64,000 nucleotides of DNA from Kitasatospora sp. SolWspMP-SS2h (GTDB taxonomy: Bacteria > Actinomycetota > Actinomycetes > Streptomycetales > Streptomycetaceae): the NCBI RefSeq assembly GCF_003259315.1, contig NZ_QLLT01000010.1:62001-126000 (forward strand), read 5' to 3'. The notes below the pieces were generated by a model. It was not told the origin of the DNA. It searched no databases and saw only the letters and a list, made by a program, of their open reading frames with translations. Numbering within the stretch: the stretch's first letter is position 1; the number at the start of each line of letters is the position of its first letter. Below, in pieces: positions 15,396 to 25,563 of this stretch. The position numbers and the translations under genes are program-made.

Positions 15396-16295
15396 TCAGG
15401 CCCGCGGGTCGGCGCGGTGGGGGTCGGCGGCGTAGGGGTCGGCGTACGGCCCCCGGCCCGGCCGCGGCAGCTCGCCGCCGCCGTGCTTCGCGTCCGCGTC
15501 CTCCGCGTCCGCGCCGGTGTCCGGGTCCGCATCCTCCGGGCGTCGCGCCCCCTCGGGCTCGTACGGGGAGAGCTCCCGGGCCAGCAGCGTCGCGCCCGCC
15601 ACCGCGCCCGGCATCGCCAGCACCGTCACCACCGGGATCAGGAACAGCAGCGCCAGGCCCGCGCCGAAGCCGAGCGTCATCGGCAGCCGGGAGCGCAGCA
15701 GCCGCAGCCGCTGCTTCTGCGACAGGCCGCGCTTCTGCAGCGGGGTGCCCGTCAGCTCGGCGGCCAGGTAGAAGCCGGACACGCACAGCGCCACCACCGG
15801 GACGACGGTCTGCCCCAGCACCGGGATGAACCCGCACAGGAACAGCACGATCCCGAACGCCGCCGCCCGCAGCAGCACCGCGAGGCTGTCCCGCGCCGCG
15901 ACCCAGAGCTGGCGCCACAGCGGGACGTCCGGCTCCGGCGGGCCGCCGCCCTCGGTCTCCTCGACCTTCGCCGACAGCGACTCGTAGAACGGCTCGCCGA
16001 TCAGCAGCGCCGCCGCCGTGAAGGTCAGCATCGACAGCAGCCCGCCCGCGACGACCCCCAGCACGGCGACGACCGTCCGCACGGCGTCGCGCAGCGGCTC
16101 GCTCCAGCCGTCCGCGAACGGCGTCGCCCAGGCGGCCAGGTCGCCCGCGTAGACGATCAGCACCGCCAGTGCCACCACGTACCCGACCAGGGCGATCAGC
16201 GCCGGGATCATCCCGAAGCCCCACCACCGGCCGTGCCGCGCCACCCACCGCTGCCCGCTGAACAGGAACCGCAGTCCCGCCCCGAAATCTCGCAT
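15396..16295 (-). CDS. EI24-domain integral membrane protein (CysZ-like)
   Basis: A 299-residue membrane protein with the EI24/CysZ signature. The N-terminus is MRDFGAGLRFLFSGQRWVARH, followed by a long hydrophobic pair (30-60), a third segment near 85-105 (LGVVAGGLLSMLTFTAAALLIGEPFYESLSAKVEE), another near 150-175 ending in CGFIPVLGQTVVP, and a last one near 220-245. The C-terminal 50 residues are Asp/Glu/Pro/Gly-rich and presumably cytoplasmic. E. coli CysZ takes up sulfate; actinobacterial homologues are uncharacterised, so transport is only a possibility. The gene is flanked by terminators and seems monocistronic. Confidence 0.88.
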   Translation of the reverse strand: MRDFGAGLRFLFSGQRWVARHGRWWGFGMIPALIALVGYVVALAVLIVYAGDLAAWATPFADGWSEPLRDAVRTVVAVLGVVAGGLLSMLTFTAAALLIGEPFYESLSAKVEETEGGGPPEPDVPLWRQLWVAARDSLAVLLRAAAFGIVLFLCGFIPVLGQTVVPVVALCVSGFYLAAELTGTPLQKRGLSQKQRLRLLRSRLPMTLGFGAGLALLFLIPVVTVLAMPGAVAGATLLARELSPYEPEGARRPEDADPDTGADAEDADAKHGGGELPRPGRGPYADPYAADPHRADPRA

Positions 16296-16373
16296 CCCCG
16301 CACCCTAGAGGAACCGTCAACCCCGGCGGACGCCCACCCGCCCCTGACGGGCCGTCAGCGCCGGGCGCGCGGA

Positions 16374-16403
16374 CCCGTGCGGCCCCGGCCCGGGCCGCAC
16401 GGG
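16374..16403. terminator. hairpin terminator, 12-bp stem
   Basis: CCCGTGCGGCCC (16374-16385) pairs with GGGCCGCACGGG (16392-16403) over 6 nt, directly after the stop of the minus-strand MFS gene (16408). A smaller perfect palindrome CTGACGGGCCGTCAG lies at 16344-16358. Confidence 0.8.
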
Positions 16404-16407
16404 CGGT

Positions 16408-17703
16408 CTAGCGGGGGCCGCCCGCCGGGGCGGACGCGCGGGCCGGCGCGGCGGGGGCGGCGGCGGGCCCGGCGGGGCGCAGGACGGCCGCCGCCGCGGC
16501 GGTGACGGCGCACAGCAGGGTGAGCAGCAGGAAGGCGTGGTTGAGGGCGGTCAGGTGGGTGAGCCAGCCGATGACGGCGGGGCCGGCCAGCATGCCGAGG
16601 TAGCCGAGCCCGGCGACCCGCGAGACGTTGGCGCCCGCGGCGGCCGGGTCGGCGTGCCCGGCGGCGCTGAACAGTTGCGGGACGCACCCGGACAGGCCCA
16701 GGCCGAACAGCGCCCAGCCGAGGAACGCCGCCCACACCCAGGGCGTCAGGGCGGCGGCGGTGATGCCGACGGCGGCGGTGGCCGCGCCGTACCGCAGGAC
16801 GGCCGCCGCCCCGTACCGGGCCGAGACCCGGTCGGCGAGCAGGCGCCCGGTGGTCATCGCGGCGGCGTAGGTGCCGTAGGCGAACGCGGCGGTGCTCGCG
16901 GGCGCGCCGAGCACGTCCTTGAGGTGCAGGGCGCTCCAGTCGTTGGCGGCGCCCTCGCTGAGCATCACCATCAGCGCCAGCACCGCGAGGACCCTGATCC
17001 GGCGGCGGACGCCGCTGTCGGCGGACGACCCGGCGGACGCGGCCGGCGTCTCGGCCGACGCGGCCGGTGTCCCGGGCGTCCCGGCCGGTGCCCCGGGTGC
17101 CTCGGGCGCGGGCCCGTCCCCGGTCGGCGCCGCGCCGCCGGGCAGCAGGCCGCGGGCGGTCAGCAGGGCGGTGGCGGCGCCGGCCGCGCCGAGGAGGGCG
17201 AGGGTGGCGGCCGGGCCGAGCCCGGCGGCGGCGGACGCGGCGGCGGCCCCGGCCGCGATCACGCCGCCGACCGAGAAGGTGGCGTGGAAGCCGGACATGA
17301 CGGGACGCCCGTACGCCTGCTCCACGTGCACGGCGTGGGCGTTCATGCTCACGTCCAGGCAGCCGTTGGCGAAGCCGAAGACCAGCAGCGCCCCGGCCAG
17401 CGTCCACGGGTCCGGGGCCAGGGCGGGCAGCACCAGCGACGCGGCGCACAGGACGCCGGAGGCCGGGACGACGGCCCGGGCGCCGAGGCGGTCGGTGAGC
17501 GGTCCGGCCGCCCGCATGCCGCCGAAGGCGCCGAGGCCCAGCAGCACCAGCAGGCCGCCGAGCGCGGCGTGGCCGATGCCGACCCGGGTCTCGATCGCGG
17601 GGATGTGCACGACCCACGCGCCCATCAGGGTGCCGCACAGGACGAAGTAGACGTAGGTCGCCACGCGAGCGGCCCGGAGCGAGCGTTCCATGCGGACGAC
17701 CAT
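16408..17703 (-). CDS. MFS transporter (YbjJ-like, 12 TM)
   Basis: About 431 residues with two six-helix halves and a long Ala/Pro/Gly/Thr linker between them (about 175-215). Recognisable parts are VYFVLCGTLMGAWVVHIPAIE in helix 1, GPLTDRLGARAVVP as motif A, and NGCLDVSMNAHAVHVEQAYGRPVMSGFHATFSVGG, a signature of the YbjJ/fucose-permease-like MFS subgroup. The substrate is unknown. The start is ambiguous: ATGs occur at 17712, 17703 and 17691 and none has a strong ribosome-binding site. A perfect operator-like palindrome (17706-17724) overlaps the first, so 17703 or 17691 is more likely. It is divergent from a DeoR regulator that probably controls it. Confidence 0.88.
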   Translation of the reverse strand: MVVRMERSLRAARVATYVYFVLCGTLMGAWVVHIPAIETRVGIGHAALGGLLVLLGLGAFGGMRAAGPLTDRLGARAVVPASGVLCAASLVLPALAPDPWTLAGALLVFGFANGCLDVSMNAHAVHVEQAYGRPVMSGFHATFSVGGVIAAGAAAASAAAGLGPAATLALLGAAGAATALLTARGLLPGGAAPTGDGPAPEAPGAPAGTPGTPAASAETPAASAGSSADSGVRRRIRVLAVLALMVMLSEGAANDWSALHLKDVLGAPASTAAFAYGTYAAAMTTGRLLADRVSARYGAAAVLRYGAATAAVGITAAALTPWVWAAFLGWALFGLGLSGCVPQLFSAAGHADPAAAGANVSRVAGLGYLGMLAGPAVIGWLTHLTALNHAFLLLTLLCAVTAAAAAVLRPAGPAAAPAAPARASAPAGGPR

Positions 17704-17705
17704 AA

Positions 17706-17724
17706 CGAACATCCTGGATGTTCG
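17706..17724. promoter_or_regulatory. perfect 9-1-9 palindrome, candidate DeoR operator
   Basis: CGAACATCC-T-GGATGTTCG is an exact inverted repeat that abuts the MFS start and lies about 58 bp upstream of the DeoR gene. A further half-site CGAACA lies at 17738-17743. The position suits repression of the transporter and possible autoregulation. Confidence 0.7.
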
Positions 17725-17781
17725 AAAGTGGCGGTATCGAACAGATTGCCTGTGCGTTGTGCGGTGCGGTTCAATCTCGGT

Positions 17782-18543
17782 ATGAACAACGCGGAGCGGC
17801 ACGCCCTGATCGCCCAGACCGTCCGGGACGCGGGCAGCGCCACCGTTCCGGAACTCGCCGAGCTGACCGGCGCCTCCGGGATGACCATCCGGCGCGACCT
17901 GGACGCCCTCTCCGCGCAGGGCGTCCTGGAACGCTTCCGCGGCGGGGCCCGCACCCTGCTGCTGCGCGGCGAGGAACCCCCGTTCGCGCTGCGCGCCCGC
18001 GAGGCCGTCGACGCCAAGCGCCGGATCGCCGCCGGGATCTCCGCCCTCATCGCCGACGGCGAGACCGTCGTCCTCGACAGCGGCACCACCTGCCTGGAAC
18101 TCGCCCGCCTGCTGCGCGAACGCCCCGTCACCGTGATGCCGCTCTCGCTGCCCGCCATCCACGTCTTCGGCGACACCCCCGGCCCGGCCACCCTGATCGT
18201 CCCCGGCGGACAGCCCCGCGCCGCCGAGGGCGCCCTGACCGGCCCGCTGACCCTCGCCTCGCTCTCCGCCCTGCGCTTCGACACCGCCGTCCTCGGCTGC
18301 TGCGCCCTCAGCGCCGCCGACGGCCTGACCTCCTACGACCTCGACGACGCCACCGTGAAGAGGGCCGCCACCGCCGCCGCCCGCCGCACCCTCGCCGCCG
18401 CCGACGGCGGCAAACTCGGCCGCACCGCCTTCGCCCGCGCCGTCCCCACCGACCACCTGCACACCCTGGTCACCGACCCCACCGCCCCGCCCGCCGAACT
18501 CGCCGCCCTCGAAGCCGCCGGCGTCGCCGTCACCGTCGCCTGA
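17782..18543 (+). CDS. DeoR/GlpR family transcriptional regulator
   Basis: A 253-residue regulator. The N-terminal HTH is VPELAELTGASGMTIRRDLDALSAQGVLERFRGGAR. The DeoR C-terminal sugar-phosphate-binding fold has the DGETVVLDSGTTCLELARLL loop (about 87-106), LGCCALSAADGLTSYDLDDATVKRA and ADGGKLGR. Family members release DNA on binding a phosphorylated sugar or nucleoside-derived ligand. It stands between an MFS transporter (divergent) and a cytosine-deaminase-like gene 88 nt downstream on the same strand, so it may regulate uptake and salvage of a nucleobase or sugar (inference). No clear ribosome-binding site is seen. Confidence 0.92.
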   Translation: MNNAERHALIAQTVRDAGSATVPELAELTGASGMTIRRDLDALSAQGVLERFRGGARTLLLRGEEPPFALRAREAVDAKRRIAAGISALIADGETVVLDSGTTCLELARLLRERPVTVMPLSLPAIHVFGDTPGPATLIVPGGQPRAAEGALTGPLTLASLSALRFDTAVLGCCALSAADGLTSYDLDDATVKRAATAAARRTLAAADGGKLGRTAFARAVPTDHLHTLVTDPTAPPAELAALEAAGVAVTVA

Positions 18544-18631
18544 CCCCGCCCGGCGTGGCGGAGGGCCCCGCACCGGGTACCCGGAGAAGGTGGACGCCGA
18601 AGAGCGGCGGGACGGACGACGGAGGTGGCCG

Positions 18632-19093
18632 GTGGACGGCGGAGTGACGGCGGAGCAGGCCCGGACGTGGCTGGACGTCGCGGTGGCCGAGGCGGAGACC
18701 GGACTCGCGGAGGGCGGCATCCCGATCGGGGCCGCGCTCTTCCGGCGAGACGGGCGGCTCCTCGGACGCGGACACAACCGGCGGGTCCAGGACGGCGACC
18801 CGTCCCTGCACGCCGAGACCTCCGCGTTCCGGGACGCCGGACGGCTGCGCGGCTACCGCGACACGGTGATGGTCACCACCCTCTCGCCCTGCTGGTACTG
18901 CTCCGGCCTGGTCCGCCAGTTCGGCATCGGCCACGTGGTGATCGGCGAGTCCACCACCTTCACCGGCGGCCACGACTGGCTCGCCGCCCACGGCACCGGC
19001 ATCACCCTGCTCGACGACCCGCGCTGCGTACGCCTGATGACCGACTTCGTCACCGCCCGCCCCGACCTCTGGTCCGAGGACATCGGCGCATGA
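18632..19093 (+). CDS. cytosine deaminase-like protein (yeast Fcy1-type)
   Basis: A 153-residue zinc-dependent deaminase. The HxE motif is PSLHAETSAF and the PCxxC motif is TTLSPCWYCSGLV, providing the zinc ligands and catalytic Glu. Beyond these it follows fungal cytosine deaminase in an EGGIPIGAAL strand, LLGRGHNRRVQ, GRLRGYRDT, a DDPRC...F segment and the terminal RPDLWSEDIGA (RPxxWxEDIGx in the fungal enzyme). That type is dimeric and converts cytosine to uracil. GTG 18632 has an ideal GGAGGT 5 nt upstream; another in-frame GTG at 18590 has poor spacing. Encoded after the DeoR gene, it may form a pyrimidine-salvage set with the divergent transporter. Other 2-aminopurine or guanine substrates are possible. 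Confidence 0.85.
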   Translation: MDGGVTAEQARTWLDVAVAEAETGLAEGGIPIGAALFRRDGRLLGRGHNRRVQDGDPSLHAETSAFRDAGRLRGYRDTVMVTTLSPCWYCSGLVRQFGIGHVVIGESTTFTGGHDWLAAHGTGITLLDDPRCVRLMTDFVTARPDLWSEDIGA

Positions 19094-19180
19094 CCCCCGG
19101 CCGCCCCCACCGGAACGGCACCGCCCGCCGCCGCGCACCAGGCGCGACGACGGGCGGAACACCCCACTCCCGACGGACCG

Positions 19181-20992
<1,812 letters not shown>

Positions 20993-21256
20993 GTGAAGTC
21001 CGGTTCGTGGCGTTTGGCGGGCAGAAGGACTGGCGGGGCGGGTGGGGTGGTTGCGGCGGTGGTGGCGTCGCGGGAGGCCAGAATACGGGTGCGCGTTCGA
21101 GCCGTGCACGCACCGGCCCTCCGTGAAATGCCGGGCCGCGGCGGACCGGTGGCGGTGGGCGCGGGCCCGTCCGCGTGGTCCGCATGGTAGGGAGCGGCAC
21201 CGACAGTACGCCCCGCCGGGGTGGGGGCCGGGCGTTGGGTGGGGTCATCGGCGCTC

Positions 21257-22762
21257 TCAGCTCGTCCGGCCGGGGACGCCGGGAGCGCCGGGGGCACCGG
21301 GGGCACGGCCGGGGGCGGCGTCCGCGGGCAGGAAGCGGCGCAGTTCGGCGAGCCCGACGGGCGGCTGGTGGTCGCGGACGTGGTCGCGGTGCCACCAGGC
21401 GCCGGTGTCGCGCAGTTCGGGGCCGTCGGTGAAGCGGTAGCGGTACAGGCGGGCCCGGACCAGCGCGGGCGGCGCGTCGGGGAAGGGGTTGCGGCGCAGC
21501 AGCCGCAGGGTGGCGGGGTCGTTGACGAGCAGGCGGGCGAGCAGCGGGAGGAACCAGGGGCGGGCGTAGGACGGGGAGATCGCGGCGAACCACATCAGCC
21601 AGTCGAGCCGCAGGTGGTAGGGGGCGAACTGCCGTGGCAGGCGGCGCACTTCACCGGGTTTTCCGGGGAACTCGTACTCCTGCCAGCCGTCCGCGCCGCG
21701 CGCGTCGCGGGTGCCCTCCAGGACGATCTCGTACCTGGTCCGGTTGACCGAGCCGAACGCGCCGTAGCTGTTGACCAGGTGGAGGCGGTCCCAGGAGCGG
21801 TTCATCTGCTGGCGCGGGGAGACCAGGTTGCGCGCGGGCTGCCACGAGCGGGCGAGCACCAGCAGCGCGTACGCGGCCACCAGGGCCTGGTACCAGGCGG
21901 GTTGGCCCGGGTAGCCGTGGTCGGGGCCGACCGGCAGGGCGCGGCGCAGGGTGCCGGTGTCGAGGACGGACAGGGCGAGGGCGACGGTGAGCCAGTTCAG
22001 CCAGGCGAAGTTGCCAGAGGCGATCAGCCACAGCTGGGTGGCGACCATCAGCAGGGCGGCGTCGGAGGCGATCGGCTGCGGGAGGAACAGGCTGAAGGGG
22101 ACGGCGAGTTGGACGACGTGGTTGGCGGCGGCCTCGACCTTGTGCAGCGGCCGGGGCAGGTGGTGGAAGAACCAGCTGAGCGGGCCGGGCATGGGCTGGG
22201 TCTCGTGGTGGTGGTAGAGGCAGGTGAGCTTGCGCCAGCAGGCGTCGCCGCGCCACTTGATCAGTCCGGCGCCGAACTCGACCCGGAACAGCAGCCAGCG
22301 CAGCAGCCACAGCACGGGCAGCGGCGGGGCGACCCGGTCGTTGCCGAGGAACACGGCGAGCGCCCCGGCCTCCAGCAGCAGGGACTCCCACCCGAAGGCG
22401 TACCAGGTCTGCCCGGTGTTGACGATCGACAGGTAGAGGACCCAGAGCAGCGCCCAGAGCGCCATCGCCGCGCCGAGCGGCAGCAGGTTCGCGGCTCCGG
22501 CGAGCAGGGCGGCGGACAGCAGCAGGCCGGTCCGGGCGAGGGCGGCGTAGAGGCGGTCGCTGTAGTGCCAGTGGAACAGGCTGGGGGCGCGGCGGAACGG
22601 GACGCGGGCCAGGAAGCGCGGGATCGGGAGCAGGCCGCGGCTGCCCAGCAGGGCGCGGAACTGCCGGGCGGCGGCGAGGAATCCGCAGCCGTAGACGAGG
22701 GCGAGCAGGCGCAGGAACAGCTCGCGGGCGAGCCGGTACTCGGGTGCGGCGAACCATGCCAT
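21257..22762 (-). CDS. lipase maturation factor family (LMF1-like) membrane protein
   Basis: A 501-residue multi-spanning protein of the LMF family. N-terminal WFAAPEYRLARELFLRLLALVYGC is followed by GSRGLLP, the conserved LYLSIVNTGQTWYAFGWESLLLEAG and FRVEFGAGLIKWRGDACWRKLTCLYHHHETQPMPGPLSW, then the C-terminal globular region with VNSYGAFGSVNRTRYEIVLEGTRD and PYHLRLDWLMWFAA. The animal homologue helps fold lipases in the ER; the bacterial role is unknown. ATG 22762 has GGAGGAG 7 nt upstream, deciding the start. It is divergent from an EamA exporter, with 245 nt between. Confidence 0.9.
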   Translation of the reverse strand: MAWFAAPEYRLARELFLRLLALVYGCGFLAAARQFRALLGSRGLLPIPRFLARVPFRRAPSLFHWHYSDRLYAALARTGLLLSAALLAGAANLLPLGAAMALWALLWVLYLSIVNTGQTWYAFGWESLLLEAGALAVFLGNDRVAPPLPVLWLLRWLLFRVEFGAGLIKWRGDACWRKLTCLYHHHETQPMPGPLSWFFHHLPRPLHKVEAAANHVVQLAVPFSLFLPQPIASDAALLMVATQLWLIASGNFAWLNWLTVALALSVLDTGTLRRALPVGPDHGYPGQPAWYQALVAAYALLVLARSWQPARNLVSPRQQMNRSWDRLHLVNSYGAFGSVNRTRYEIVLEGTRDARGADGWQEYEFPGKPGEVRRLPRQFAPYHLRLDWLMWFAAISPSYARPWFLPLLARLLVNDPATLRLLRRNPFPDAPPALVRARLYRYRFTDGPELRDTGAWWHRDHVRDHQPPVGLAELRRFLPADAAPGRAPGAPGAPGVPGRTS

Positions 22763-23007
22763 GCGGCCGCTCCTCCGATCGGCTGCGCCAGGGCCCGCCC
22801 CCATGCCTACCATCCGGCGCGGCCGGGGCGGCCCGGCCGGGGGCGCGGTGGTGCGCCGGTTCATCCGGTCGGCCCTGTCCGGCGTGCGGTGGAGGGGATT
22901 CGCCCGTAGTGACCCGTACCGGGTGCTGGAACTCCCTGCCGGGCGCGGGCGGAGTGTGGTGTCATTCCGCCGAACGCCCGTGTCAGGACCAAGACCAGGA
23001 GACGCCC

Positions 23008-24033
23008 ATGTCCGCGCCCTCCCCGCAGACCCCGGCCGACGCCGACCCCGACTGTCCGGCCCCGGGGGCACCCCCCTCCGACGCGCCCTCCGCTCCCGCT
23101 CCCGCCTCCGCCTCCGCCTCCGCCTCCACGGCCGGGGCCGCCGTCCCCCCGGGCGGGCTCGGGGCGGCGGTGTGGGCGGCGCTCGGCGTCGTGTACGTGG
23201 TGTGGGGGTCGACCTACCTGGCGATCCGGGTGGTGGTGGAGACCATGCCGCCGCTGCTGTCGGGCGCGCTGCGCTTCGGCGCGGCGGCGCTGCTGCTCGG
23301 GGCGGGCCTGGCGGTCCGTCAGGGGTGGCGGGCGCTGCGGGTGACGTGGCCCCAGTTCGGCTCCGCGTTCCTGGTGGGCGCGCTGCTGCTGGTCGGCGGC
23401 AACGGGCTGGTGGTGCTGGCCGAGCGCACCGTGCCGTCGGGGCTGGCGGCGCTGATGGTGGCGAGCGTGCCGCTCTGGGTGGTGCTGCTGCGCCGGGTGT
23501 TCGGGGTCCGGACCGGCGGGACCACCCTGGCGGGGGTGCTGCTCGGGCTGGTGGGCCTGGTGGTGCTGACCGCGCCGGGCCTGACCGGCGAGGTCGGGCT
23601 GTCGGGGCTGCTGCTGGTGGTGGTCGCCGCGGTGGTGTGGGCGCTGGGCTCGGTGCTGGCGGGCCGGCTGCCGATGCCGGCCGACCCGTTCGTGGCGAGC
23701 GTGTACGAGATGCTGGCGGGCGCGCTGGGCGCGCTGGCGCTGTCGTTCGTCCGGGGCGAGCCGGGCCGGTTCGACCCGGGGGCGGTGTCCACCGGATCGT
23801 GGGCGGGGCTGGTGTACCTGGTGCTGTTCGGATCCATTGTCGCGTTCACGTCTTACGCTTGGCTGCTACAGCGCGCACCGCTGACCCTGGTGGCCACCTA
23901 TGCGTACGTCAATCCGGTGGTGGCGGTTTTCCTCGGCTGGCTCTTCCTCTCCGAGGCGCTGACCTGGCCGATCATGCTCGGCGGCGCGATCGTGGTCGGT
24001 GGCGTGTTCCTGGTGGCCCGTAACGAGCGGTGA
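23008..24033 (+). CDS. EamA/DMT family exporter (YedA-like)
   Basis: A 341-residue drug/metabolite transporter with a roughly 50-residue Ser/Ala/Pro-rich N-terminal extension and then ten hydrophobic segments. Family motifs are VVYVVWGSTYLAIRVVVETMPPLLSGALRFGAA in the first EamA repeat and GLVYLVLFGSIVAFTSYAWLLQRAPLTLVATYAYVNPVVAVFLGWLFLSE in the second. Such proteins export amino acids or other metabolites. The ATG follows CCAGGAGACGCCC. It is one of three EamA genes within 7 kb (others at 26040 and 28558). No regulator is adjacent. Confidence 0.9.
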   Translation: MSAPSPQTPADADPDCPAPGAPPSDAPSAPAPASASASASTAGAAVPPGGLGAAVWAALGVVYVVWGSTYLAIRVVVETMPPLLSGALRFGAAALLLGAGLAVRQGWRALRVTWPQFGSAFLVGALLLVGGNGLVVLAERTVPSGLAALMVASVPLWVVLLRRVFGVRTGGTTLAGVLLGLVGLVVLTAPGLTGEVGLSGLLLVVVAAVVWALGSVLAGRLPMPADPFVASVYEMLAGALGALALSFVRGEPGRFDPGAVSTGSWAGLVYLVLFGSIVAFTSYAWLLQRAPLTLVATYAYVNPVVAVFLGWLFLSEALTWPIMLGGAIVVGGVFLVARNER

Positions 24034-24136
24034 ACGCTCCGTAGGCAAATCTCCCGGATTGCATTCAAGAAGGTAACGACTTGGCTGAATCACCCCCACC
24101 AATGATTTACTTCTTGACGACACATGATGGGTGGGC

Positions 24137-24164
24137 TTGACTCCCCTTCACCTCGCCGTAGGGA
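24137..24164 (+). promoter_or_regulatory. probable promoter of the binding-lipoprotein gene
   Basis: TTGACT (24137-24142) and TAGGGA (24159-24164) are 16 nt apart, in a leader (24034-24194) unusually rich in A/T for this genome. The ATG at 24195 has GGGAGG about 11 nt upstream. Confidence 0.4.
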
Positions 24165-24194
24165 CACGGCGCTGTCAGGGAGGCACCACCCACC

Positions 24195-25289
24195 ATGAAC
24201 TCGATGACGCGTCGACTCGTCATCGGCACGGCCGCCGTGTCGATGGCGCTGTCGCTCGCCGCCTGCGGGGACGACAAGCCCTCGTCCTCGGGCAACCAGT
24301 CCATCGGACTGCTGCTGCCCGAGCGATCCTCGTCCACCCGCTACGAAGCGTTCGACAAGCCGCTGATCCAGGCGTCCGTCGAGGGGCTGTGCACCAAGTG
24401 CGCCCTCGACTACGCCAACGCCGACGGCGACGAGAAGGTGCAGAAGGAGCAGTTCGACGCCCTGCTCTCGCGCGGGGTCAAGGTGATCCTGCTCGACCCG
24501 GTGAACGCCGCCGTCACCGCGCCGTGGGTCGAGGAGGCGAAGAAGAAGGGCACCAAGGTCATCGCGTACGACCGGCTGGCCGCCGGCGACGTGGTCGCCT
24601 ACATCTCCTTCGACAACCAGCGCACCGGCGAACTCCAGGGCCAGGCCCTGCTGGACGCGATGGGCAAGGCCGGCAAGAAGCCCGCCGACTCCGACATCCT
24701 GATGATCAACGGTGCGGAGACCGACCCCAACGCCGCCGCCTTCAAGACCGGCGCGCACCTGGCGCTGGACGGCAAGGTCAAGCGGATCGCCTACGAGCAG
24801 TCCGGCGAGTGGAAGCCCGAGGTCGCCTCGGCGAAGATCGACGAGGCCGTCTCCAAGCTCGGCAAGAACGGCTTCCAGGCCGTGTACTCGGCCAACGACG
24901 GCATGGCCGGCGCGATCATCGACGCCCTGCACAAGGCCGGGCGCACCGACGTGCCGGTCGGCGGGCAGGACGCCTCGCTGGACGCGATCCGCCGCATCCT
25001 CACCGGCGATCAGGCGTACACCATCTACAAGCCGTACCAGCCGGAGGCCGAGGCGGCCGCCAACATGGCGGTCTACCTGGTCAAGGGGATCGACATCACC
25101 TCGGTGGCGGCCGCCGTCACCCAGTCCGGCGACAAGCAGATCCCCTCGATGCTGCTCACCCCGGTCGTCGTCACCAAGGACAAGATCGCCGAGACGGTGA
25201 TCGACGGCGGTCTCTACAAGGCCGAGGACATCTGCACCCCGCAGTTCGCCAAGGCCTGCAAGGACGCCGGCATCCCCGGCTCCTACTGA
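24195..25289 (+). CDS. ABC-type sugar-binding lipoprotein (XylF/RbsB-like), orphan
   Basis: A 364-residue periplasmic-binding-protein type 1 fold. An N-terminal signal with lipobox LSLAAC predicts lipidation of Cys 24. Downstream are IGLLLPERSSSTRYEAFDKPL, LLSRGVKVILLDPVNAAVTAPWVEEAKKKGTKVIAYDRL, YISFDNQRTGELQG and VYSANDGMAGAIIDALHKAG, the order typical of xylose/ribose-binding proteins. It would capture a sugar at the membrane for an ABC importer, but no ATPase or permease lies nearby, so it must serve a transporter encoded elsewhere or act as a sensor. It ends at a hairpin (25293-25340). Codon use is slightly less extreme in GC than its neighbours (many AAG/ATC), suggesting high expression. 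Confidence 0.92.
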   Translation: MNSMTRRLVIGTAAVSMALSLAACGDDKPSSSGNQSIGLLLPERSSSTRYEAFDKPLIQASVEGLCTKCALDYANADGDEKVQKEQFDALLSRGVKVILLDPVNAAVTAPWVEEAKKKGTKVIAYDRLAAGDVVAYISFDNQRTGELQGQALLDAMGKAGKKPADSDILMINGAETDPNAAAFKTGAHLALDGKVKRIAYEQSGEWKPEVASAKIDEAVSKLGKNGFQAVYSANDGMAGAIIDALHKAGRTDVPVGGQDASLDAIRRILTGDQAYTIYKPYQPEAEAAANMAVYLVKGIDITSVAAAVTQSGDKQIPSMLLTPVVVTKDKIAETVIDGGLYKAEDICTPQFAKACKDAGIPGSY

Positions 25290-25292
25290 CCG

Positions 25293-25340
25293 GAGCGGGC
25301 GGCGCGGCACCTTGTGCGGGGGCGCCGCCCCGCCCGCTCC
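25293..25340 (+). terminator. GC hairpin after the binding-lipoprotein gene
   Basis: GGAGCGGGCG (25293-25302) can pair with CGCCCGCTCC (25331-25340), and inside it GGGCGGCGC can pair with GCGCCGCCC. It starts 3 nt after the TGA at 25289. Confidence 0.6.
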
Positions 25341-25563
25341 ACCTCGCCGGAACCTCCCGCCCCGGCCGGCTCGTCCGTCCCGGCCGCCGTCCGCGCCCCG
25401 GGCCCGGCTCGGCCCTCACCGGCGGAAGCCGGTGCGCGAACCGCCGGGGCGGAACGTCCTCCCGGCGACGGGGAGCGAGATCACAGGACGGCGACGCGGT
25501 ACCCGCGGCGGCCCGGGCTGTGATGCACTGGGCGCCTTGCCGAACGATGGGGAGCGTCGCGAC

